64,000 nucleotides of DNA, from the NCBI GenBank assembly GCA_907163375.1, contig CAJQUW010007404.1, positions 558,001 to 622,000 of the forward strand, in the 5' to 3' direction. Below, one piece after another: positions 55,311 to 64,000 of this stretch. The position numbers and the translations under genes are program-made. The stretch's first letter is position 1; each line of letters begins with the position of its first letter. The notes under the pieces were generated by a model. That model was not told where the DNA came from and searched no databases. It was given only the letters and a program-made list of their open reading frames with translations. This DNA is from Prostheceraeus crozeri (lineage: Eukaryota; Platyhelminthes; Polycladida; Euryleptidae).

Positions 55311-56653
55311 CAGTGGCGGGCGCGATTCGATTTTCGCGCGATTCCGAATCGTGTGACTCAGCGCACGATTAATCGAAAATCGCGCGATTCTGCATTATTT
55401 GAGATTCAGTGACTAGAAGTTTACAGTTAATCTATCTTGCATTATTTTTCAATTCTAGACCATTTTTCATTAAAAGTTCGATCATTTCCATTAATTATTA
55501 AGAGCATGTGACACTCACTGTCTAATTAGACTAAAATTGTTACTGCCGTGTTAATGAATCCAATACAATGCAATAATCTATTTGTAAATGTCAGGGAAAA
55601 CAGAATAATAAATCAGAGCACACAAAAAGTAGCAGATAAGGCATGAAAAGTCTTGATAATCTATTAATAACATTCTACTGCAAATCTGCCATCATTAAGT
55701 ACTGCAAGTACTACATCATGTACATGTAATATGAACTTACTAGTATTTTTATTTCCCAGATTTGGTTCTTTTGGTCTTTATCAATTATGTTTTATCGAAC
55801 ATAGCTGTGGGAGTATAGGTTTCTTTCCGTTTCCTCCATCAGCCCTGAGATAAGCATAATTATGGATCAATAAATCAAACTGTTAGACTTATAACGTTTG
55901 CAAGACATAAGCAAATCTACTAGAGATGTCCTCAGACTTGAGAAATTTTAAACACAAGATTCTTTGACAGCCCTAGAAGGGTTCGTCAGTACTGCTCAGA
56001 ATGGCCCAGACTGGCTTAAAATATACAGAATTGGCACTCTATCATCTTTATGATTATCATAGCCAGTACATATAAACACAGTACAGCCCGTTGTATAGTC
56101 CCTTGCTCAGCCATTCCAGATATGTTAAGCTACTTTGGGCAATTCCGAGCCGTATTGACGAGCCCCTGTAGGTAGAAAAACGCATCGTCCACTACTGCCA
56201 TGGAATTTTTGTGTTTTTGTACTTGAATAGTTCAAGTGTGAGGACATCTTTCTATTCTATGCCCAGGCGAACTGGAACTCTACAAACTCTACAAAGTGCA
56301 ATTGTTGCCGGGTAGTGTTCATTCTGTGCCTGCTAAAAGCAAATCAGGAAATAATACGCATTGTTATCAATGTATTTATGTAATTTCAACCCGGAGATAT
56401 AATATCATAGGGACCTATATTTGACTGCCATGACAGCATGTCATGTCAATTATTCGTATGAATGCACCCGCGCATTGCAATTATCTCAAACGATGAAAGA
56501 GTGGATAGAAGCATTGTTTTATCTCATCAACCAAATTTCATTGAGAAGTCATATTATCAAAAAAATCGTACGATTTCTGGTCATTCAAGAATCGCGCGAT
56601 TGATTCCGTCGCACGATTTATCGTGTGGAATCGATTAACTGCTTCCGCTGCTG
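55311..56653. mobile_element. hAT-type DNA transposon, non-autonomous or decayed, 1.34 kb
   Basis: 8-bp duplication TATAAAGT at 55,303-55,310 and 56,654-56,661. Ends CAGTGGCGGGCGCGATTCGA and (reverse complement) CAGCAGCGGAAGCAGTTAAT. Subterminal CGCGCGATTC and CGATTAATCG words occur near both ends. No transposase recognised. Confidence 0.7.
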
Positions 56654-56877
56654 TATAAAGTATGTGAGAAATTACCTTTAAGGTCATTATATATTTGCGT
56701 ATGGGCATATCCATGGAATTAGACGATCACAGATCAGCATAACCACTATACCTAAGTGGAAAACTTTCTAATTAACTTTCAAGGCCGACGGTTAACTTCT
56801 ATGATTTATGATTGCTTAGCAAATAGTGAATAGAGCACGTATAATGAAAATATATAGCTTTACACAGCCTAAGCCTG

Positions 56878-56940
56878 AACCCAACTCTCCTGGTCGCAGA
56901 GATAGCACTCCATCATACAGACCACGGCCTTGATCACGGA
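56878..56940 (-). repeat. tRNA-derived SINE remnant
   Basis: Minus strand reads GGCCGTGGTCTGTATGATGG (A-box-like), then CTCTGCGACCAGGAGAGT and GGGTTCAGGCT (B-box-like). It shares CTCTGCGxCCAGGAGA with the copy at 39.7 kb, supporting one SINE family. Confidence 0.5.
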
Positions 56941-59900
56941 AAAATCAAGAGACTAAAATCATTCAAAGCAAAGGAGTGTGTGAATTGACCTGAATAGGTT
57001 GAAAAAGTATAGAGAAACCGACAATTGAAAAATTATAGTGATAAAAGAATTTTCTTAATGCCCTCATTGGATGAAAAGTCATATCAGAGGAATAGCAAAG
57101 TATTATGTTTATTCCAGATTGGAAGAAGCAGATATCAACTAATGATTATCAAAGTTTGTGTGCATTTAATCGCGTGAATTTGATAGTCAATTTCTGTGCA
57201 TTTTCTTCAATGTAGTCGTCATATTTGGTCAAATTTCCTGTTGCAAAACACCAAACCTCGTTTCTATACGAAATTCACTTTTTTATTCAGAGAAATATGA
57301 AACATAGCTTTGTTACTTTTCTCACAATTTCACTCATGCAGTTAATTGACTGAAAGAGAATGCAAGTGTCCCTAACGCAGGGGATAGCGATTTGCTGTAG
57401 GAGTTTGACATGATAAAAGGTACTTACAGAAGGTTTTTGAATTTGAATGCAGTTGCTGTCTAGATGTCCACGATCGTCCCTCATTAATGAAGTACTTTTT
57501 AACTTTTCTCACTGAAATTTCGCAAGATATGAATGATTGATTATCTCTTATGAAATTTGACATAGTTGTGCAGTTGCGATGTTGCATTTTGCAGACGCAA
57601 TTGTACTGATGAATAGGCAATTCTCAAATAAGTTAATTGCAAGTTCCATAGATAAAGATAAATTCAGAAATTAAAAAATGAAATTCATTAAGGCGCATAA
57701 TTGATTAAATTTGGAAAGGAATATTCTCATGTATACAGTACAATGGAACGAATTCCCTGAATGAAGGTGTGTAGTATACAGCGAGGTTTTTGGTAGACTA
57801 CATGATTCGCGGAATTCATGGATTCTAACAAATCTGAAGGAAAGTTTCGAAAAATATTGTCAAGAATTTAATCAGATAAGTTTATTTTCCTGTTTTTAGA
57901 CGGCGTCTTCTGCTTCTGACAAATGAAGAAAGTGGTTGGCGTACAAAGAACAGAAGGTAAATGTCATTAGAGTTAAACTAGTATTAAATGGAGCCATGGA
58001 GAAATGATGTTCGTATGGCAAAGGTTCATTGGTCTTGCAAGGCGTTGCAGAGACGTTGATCGCTTACGCCTGCAAGGAAAAATCGTATGAAGGGTATTCT
58101 CTCGAACAAAATCGTAATAATGTCATATTGGCCGGCAGGCCCGCGGGTCGAAATTGAAATAATGATCCAACCGATCCGCATTCAAAACTGATGATGTCAA
58201 AAGTCAGAAAAAGCGATTGCATAAATGTTGAAGAATCACTTAAAGAAGTCTCCACAGTGTACCTTGGTTAGGATCTTGATTTTTCGAGTGCAGTCAGTGA
58301 TTTTGAAGTGACGTGTCACTTTCCTTAGGTCAGACTCAAATTGTCTGTGGCCTAGTCCGCTGCCCAGAGTCCGATTTGCCAGTCAGTTTGGTCTGCCTGT
58401 AGTTGTGCTGGTCCATGAACAGTATTACAGGATCTACATAATTGAAGCGAAGCGCATAAGTCATTCGCTTTCTTCTTGCAAGCATGAAAAGTCTTGTGTT
58501 ATTGAAATTTGAATGATATCTAGATGATCCTGCGTGATTCATGCAGTGCAGAAAGTATTTCTTTTAAATAATACTTCTTTTGAAAGTACAAGGCAAACTT
58601 TAATAAATACTCAAGGAAAATTCCTTATTTTGCCACTTGGTTATTTCAAATATACTTCGATCATGGCTACATGTTAAATAGAATGCTTTGCTAGTGTTCA
58701 GGGATGTGAATTAGGCCTGTTGGTGCATGAAATGGTGGTTATTATATATTCTATTTACAACATTACTCATTTTTTCGATAATTTTGCAGTATCAATCGTT
58801 TAAATAATTATCGCTTATTCAACAGAAATGCAAGAGAATGTCATGAGAGTACAAATTGCAAAAATTTTGTCCATTCCTTCTAATTATGTTTAACAACCCT
58901 GGCATGGAAAGTTTTCTATATTTCTTTGGAAAATATAACTGAGCACATTCATTTTCACTCATGTCACTCTTTGGATTTTTAGTGTACTACCTCCTCTAAA
59001 TCACTTTTTCAATACTTCACCTTTCGTGTGAAGGAAAAGGTTTTCAAATGCTCATAGCTCAATTTTAAAATAGCAGCAAATTACTGTTCTATTCTCGAGT
59101 TAGAGGATCGATACGATTCATTAACAATTTATTCAGAAGCGTCTCTCTTTATCAAGATTTCTTATTTCTAGCGACAAATAAGAGACTCAATGTACAATAG
59201 GGTTCATGTCAATCATATTCATCATAATTATGAAAGTCCTTATTGAAGACACATTTATTGTCTTTGAATTGTGCGCGGCTCAATATGGATAGAACGAACT
59301 GACGGAAGACACTTAGAGTTTTAAGAAAACTGCCTTTAAGCAAATACAAATAATTCTCAGGTCTATATCATTCTTTTCAACGAAGCTCCCTCCTCATCAC
59401 TTGAAAATTCTAATCTTCGAATTTATTAAATTTCTGCACTCGCTTTAAGTAACTTTGAGAGATTCACGGGAAACATGAGACGCCTTTATACAGTAAGGAA
59501 ATTTCATACATTAAAGGTTGATGCATATTCAATGACTTAACAAAGATGTTTGTTATGTTATGAATACAATAATGCCTGCCTTAAAGCATAATTGAGCACA
59601 AATGTAGCACACTGGCATTCTAGTGCTATCTTTTCAAAAAAATTATGACATCAATATACGAATTTTCAGGTCTAGATGAATAGCTGACTCCTGAAGAATT
59701 TCTCTCATGAAAGATTATTTTAATCACAGAGGATTAATCTTGATAGAATTCAATACACTCAAAAGTTGAAGCTATTTTCTCTTCATTTTAGATTTTAATC
59801 AATTGTTACAAGTTGCCCTTTTCTGCCATAAAACATAAAAAGGAAGAATTTTTTATTAGCCGATGCAATTTTGAGGAAAATTCATTAAGCATGTCTTAAA

Positions 59901-60469
59901 CCCAGCCTCATTTACCTCAGTCTATTACTTGCCGGAAAAGAATTAGGGGGACTATTCGACCAAACGTGCGAACTTCAGAGCTCAACACTTCGAATGGCAC
60001 AGTGTAGGTAATTCGAGTATGCCTTTGAGATGGTGACATTCATTTTGTACTTTGAGTTGTGCCTGTTACTATAAATAGCACTTTCAAATTCAAGCTCACA
60101 TTTCTATTCGTTTGCATCGTAATTGCTCAAATAAAGGCTAAATCGCGAGAAATTATAGTGGCATTCACCGTTTTCACATTTTCTGTGTTTTGACCTCATC
60201 TTGCAACCATAAATTGTATTTCACAAATTGGCATGTTTGCCAACAATGTACCACAACATAGACATCTATTCATTAATAAGACAGACACCAGACACTCAAA
60301 CACAAAAATTGACCGCGACATATAATTAGGACCACCTTCGACATTTAGATAAGAAGCCTTCCTTTGGACATGATAACGCTGCGTTTTTGTTTTATAATTA
60401 GCAGCCCAAACATCTTATGTAATATCTTATGCAGCCGATGTTTCATGATAGCGCATTAGTGTTCTGAAT
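56941..60469. other. AT-rich intergenic DNA
   Basis: No domains, RNA genes or clear repeats recognised. Confidence 0.6.
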
Positions 60470-61100
60470 GGTTTACATCGGAGATGGTCCTTCCAACAAA
60501 GTGGCGCAGATGTCATCAAAATATCGCTCCACAACACGGACAGTGTGGCAGGGAGCTCTGTCATGCATGAGCATTCCGTTGTTTTCCGGAAACCAGCAGT
60601 CACGAACTATGGAATCACCCTTCTCTGAAGCACTTGTCAAAGATGAAGTCGAACCGAGTTCATAGAGCACTCACAAACATGAAGCCTACCAGTCTCCTTG
60701 CAAGAAAACAGGCCTACAGCATGACCTTTGCTTGGTGTTTGACGCGCTGAAACGCAGGAGCAAGTGATCCACGTGACTGCCACATTCGCTGACGAGTAGC
60801 CTGGAGACACTGAAGGCTCGACTCTGCGCTGAATACCACCATTCACCAGCCGTTGACACTCCAATTGACATGGCGAGTGGCAAAATTAAGCCTATTAGAG
60901 CTTCATGCATGGGGTCAGCTACGACACTTTCTCTGACCGCAATCCCTCTGGCAATCCTTTTTATGCATCCCTCGTTGAACAGTGTGTGCCGCTTCGTTGA
61001 TGTAACACTTCTGCCAGAGTCTTCGTAGCTGGGACGGCGCGATAAGCCACCCTTTCCGAATAGTAGGTCTACGCTCTTGGAATCGGCCATCTTGTGTCGT
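60470..61100 (-). pseudogene. Tc1/mariner-type transposase relic
   Basis: Read right to left: VKHQAKVMLWACF and CKETGRLHVCECSMNS match the VKHPxSVMVWGCFSxxGxGxLxFxxGxMNS block, and NNGMLMHDRAPCHTVRVVER matches xxxxFxQDNAPCHTxxxVxx, whose Asp is the second catalytic residue. At least two frame changes separate these blocks. The final SPDLNPIE motif has decayed and no inverted ends were found. Upstream blocks toward 61.1 kb are only loosely Tc1-like. The copy is dead. Confidence 0.8.
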
Positions 61101-61495
61101 AGATTTTCATCATGCTCCACAGCGTCGTTGTCGGTTTGCTGCATAAGAATTTCCAGAAGTCATATTCCGTTGAACAAGCAGTGCCGACGACTTTGAAACA
61201 TAATAACGGGTAGCGATTTCACACTGAGAGAACTCTTCGCGAGACAGAACTTCCATCTACGAGCCACTTATGCTTGCGTTAGATCTATTTTTTACTCATG
61301 CGTAAGATTTAGATTTTCAACGTTAGATCTAAACATAAATCGTATTGGTAGATATCCATGCTATCTCAATAGCTCTGGCATGGATTTCTATATAGTATAG
61401 TATATCGGGATGAGACACTACCGATATCTACATACATTAGTAGTCCTGTTTTGAAGACAGTTGATTGCTAAGTATCACGATTATACTTTGTCAAA

Positions 61496-61699
61496 GTGAC
61501 TTTCAAATGTGTTGTCGATGGTTGTAGCACAAATTGTAGAACCCAAATAGAAAACAAGATCATACTATTTCATTTCATTGTTTCCCAAAAGACACTGAAA
61601 GATTCAGGAAAATATATGCTGCAAAATATTCGAGAATTTGAAGAGGGAAATTTGAATCACATAATATCAAGAACATCTACTCGCACAACCAGTGCATGA
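61496..61699 (+). pseudogene. THAP-like zinc-finger fragment, left copy
   Basis: Reads TFKCVVDGCSTNCRTQ, then KIILFHFIVSQKTLKDSGKY, like the CxxxxC and FHxFP start of a THAP C2CH finger that binds DNA in P-element transposases and THAP proteins. The later Cys-x-x-His pair is not found, so it is a 5' fragment. It lies wholly in the inverted repeat and is repeated at the other end. Confidence 0.5.
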
Positions 61700-63074
61700 A
61701 AGCTCCTTTATATCATTCCACGAACTTTACTTATGGTTTTGATGGAGGACAGATTGTGCATTACGCAATTGACTGAAGTTGTAGAATTTTCGGGGCCATC
61801 CATTTCAGTCGTTCTTAACAAACAACTTTGTATAAATCGATCGCTTATTTCAAGAAAAATGCATGAGAATTTCCTACACAACTTCTGCACCTTTCGAATA
61901 CAGACTTGGACGGATAGCCTGTAAATCCAGATTTCTATACTGGTATGTAATTTTTCATACAACAACTGACGAATCATTTCAGTACAGAAAATTGAAATGG
62001 ATGTCCAATTTCAAATCATTGCGATAAAAGTTCTTGCCAACAAATACAAAGAAGTTTTTCGAAAACTTTGTATTAGTTCTTGTGGATAGGATTTTTTCGG
62101 GCTTTCTTTATGCGGATTTTCAATAGATTCCATGCTTTTATGGTCATATCCATCAGACAATTTGTTGGTACAATCAAGCCATCGTGAGAAAATGCAGCAA
62201 ATAATCCTGTTCGTCTAAGTTGAAGCAGTGTCGGATGAGGTCTCTTCTCACTTGATTTGAATCAAATAACACGAAGGACTACAATTTTCAATGATGACTT
62301 TTCTGATTATAAATACCTAAGCTTTACATATAGTGCCTTTCTTCTTAAGTCCGAGTTTGTGGGTTCAGACATGATTGAAAAAAATCTCCAGAAAATCCAA
62401 ATTAATTGATTCTGAGCGATCAGCAGCAATGTTCGAAGCTTTGGGATACTTCAGAATGCTTAGAAAGGAAATCATTTTGCTCTTTCTGCATTAGTTACAT
62501 CCTTTATAGATATCAAATTTTTTCAACATGAAGACTGTCGATACCAGATGTAGCGGCACTCGAATGAATTTGTCCGAAGAGGACATACTTAGAACCACAA
62601 AAAGAAATGAAACACTAATTACACTCAAAGGGTTTTGGTGGACTGGATCATGTCGTAAAATGACTCTCTACTCAGGCTGAGAGATTATGAGACCACCCAA
62701 GCTTCTAGCATGACATCAAGGAAACGTTCCAGATAATCGAGTTTACAATTCTGAATTAATTTTATAGGATCGGAATGCTCACTTCATTTATGAAGTCCTA
62801 TCGTTGGAGTCTTTACTTTAATCACGTCAATAAAACAACGGAAAATTTGGAGCGCTACCAAAATGTCAATGAAGTTGTATTGCTTCAGTGCTTGAATAGC
62901 TAGTTCGAGTAAGAAAGAATGAGTTAAAAGAGCTGAACTTTTCAATATTCCATTTGAAGACAAAGTTTGTTATTCAACATAATTATGTGCCATTTTTAAC
63001 TGTCTTGACTTTTCGATATAGTAGAGGTCCTTGAAATCAGACAACTTTCCTAGAATGGAGTTGCTATAATTGAA

Positions 63075-63338
63075 TCAACTGGGAGCAAAAGAGATAACAA
63101 ATTCACCGGATTTTAATAAGTTGTTGTGCGAGTAGATGTTCTTGATATTATGCTTCATATTTATATTGATGTTATATTTCAAATTTCCCTCTTCAAATTC
63201 TCGAATATTTTGCAGCATATATTTTCCTGAATCTTTCAGTGTCTTTTGGGAAAGAATGAAATGAAATAGTATGATCTTGTTTTCTATTTGGGTTCTACAA
63301 TTTGTGCTACAACCATCGACAACACATTTGAAAGTCAC
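63075..63338 (-). pseudogene. THAP-like zinc-finger fragment, right copy
   Basis: Inverted copy of 61,496-61,699, nearly identical over the first 50 residues (one clear change, FIVSQ to FILSQ), then different because of the indel in the arm. Confidence 0.5.
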
Positions 63339-63449
63339 TTTGACAAAGTATAATCGTGATACTTAGCAATCAACTGTCTTCAAAACAGGACTACTAATGT
63401 ATGTAGATATCGGTAGTGTCTCATCCCGATATACTATAGGTTTTCCGAC

Positions 63450-63625
63450 ATTAACGTAGAAATGTGCTGATCAAATGTAGAATATGCAAACTAGATATCA
63501 CCTTTTGCAAATGAAATATTATTTTCAGATCAAATGTAGACACATGCAGTATGAAATGTGGGAGCATAGAAATGGATGTGATCAAATATAGAAATATGCA
63601 GATCAAATGTAGCTGCTCATCAATA
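63450..63625. repeat. Degenerate 21-bp repeat, GATCAAATGTAGAAATATGCA
   Basis: Variants occur at about 63,470, 63,530, 63,572 and 63,597, the last two nearly in tandem. Confidence 0.6.
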
Positions 63626-64000
63626 AATTGTACAGATTAATCATCAATCACTGTAGAGACTATCACTTAGGATGATAAAATTGATGATGACAGATTCCAG
63701 TGTATTTCAAGGTACCTTTCATAATTATTTACCCCTCATAACATTTAATATTGCATCTCTAATGTACATGTAGCTCATGCATCGTGCTAACCAAGCCGAG
63801 AATTGAAAAGATAAAACAAATTGATGAATTTGATGCAAACAATGTTTAAGCTAAAACATGTATTAACTCCTCTGTTGCCATTTGTGGGTAATGGACCATG
63901 ACATTTAGGGTTGTGGAAGTAGGAGTCCAAGTCACTGGAAATCAATTCTTCGATGATGTCATTCAGTGGTCGGCAGTGGAGATTATCGAAAATATAGCGA
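63626..64000. other. AT-rich DNA at the right edge
   Basis: Nothing recognised. Confidence 0.6.

Larger units (their letters stand above)
61396..63438. mobile_element. DNA element with ~300-bp inverted ends carrying THAP fragments
   Basis: Ends TATAGTATATCGGGATGAGA are inverted at 61,396 and 63,438. The arms run to about 61,690 and 63,118, with an internal indel of about 27 bp. No flanking duplication was seen. THAP fingers are the DNA-binding domains of P-type and some other transposases. The central ~1.4 kb holds no recognisable transposase. Confidence 0.7.

Noticed and set aside
1-64000. CRISPR arrays, operons or ribosome-binding sites
   Set aside because: The DNA is eukaryotic; the regular repeats found are tandem or transposon repeats, not spaced direct repeats with unique spacers.

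Overview
The window looks like AT-rich nuclear DNA of an invertebrate animal, probably marine. It has GT-AG introns, TATA-box promoters, a Penelope-like element, LINE, hAT and Tc1 remnants, tRNA-derived SINEs and a Polinton/adintovirus-type element. The species cannot be named from sequence alone. Host coding content is very low. The only convincing host gene is the last exon of a seven-transmembrane receptor at the left edge (2-643).

The gene-rich part is one virus-like element of about 16.4 kb (about 3,966-20,340), bounded by terminal inverted repeats. Its left half carries small plus-strand genes. Two encode a paralogous unknown family (6127-6810, 8447-9043), two or more encode a small domain that also occurs in front of the element's own polymerase, one is DEDD-nuclease-like (6983-7366), and one encodes a TATA-binding-protein-like protein (9493-9990). 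A repeat-rich spacer (10.0-11.4 kb) separates these from a convergent minus-strand gene for a protein-primed family B DNA polymerase (11,415-16,248). That gene has zinc fingers and a leader of small exons. The right end holds a further stand-alone copy of the polymerase N-terminal domain (16,984-17,319), a ~280-bp tandem repeat (17.6-18.4 kb) and more repeats. I recognise no capsid, integrase, packaging ATPase or protease gene. The element is a fossil: the polymerase is broken in several places, while most small genes read open. The inner terminal repeats differ by only about 2%, so it is fairly young. A TBP homologue beside TATA boxes and intron-like signals suggests the ancestor steered host-type Pol II transcription. 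This is the most interesting signal in the window.

From 20.6 to 64 kb the DNA is AT-rich and lacks convincing host genes, but it holds well-delimited mobile elements. These are a truncated Penelope-like element with inverted arms and a 14-bp target duplication inside an older repeat (22.1-23.3 kb), a 154-bp hAT MITE (28.8 kb), a LINE reverse transcriptase relic with a MITE inside it (34.6-35.5 kb), and a 4.8-kb element with ~700-bp inverted ends full of GAGTTTGTACAG motifs and a 9-bp target duplication (44.1-48.9 kb). That last element contains a perfect 203-bp-arm palindrome (45.8-46.3 kb). Further right lie a foldback (54.4-55.0 kb), a 1.3-kb hAT-type element (55.3-56.7 kb), a Tc1-like transposase relic (60.5-61.1 kb) and an element whose inverted ends each carry a THAP-like zinc-finger fragment (61.4-63.4 kb).
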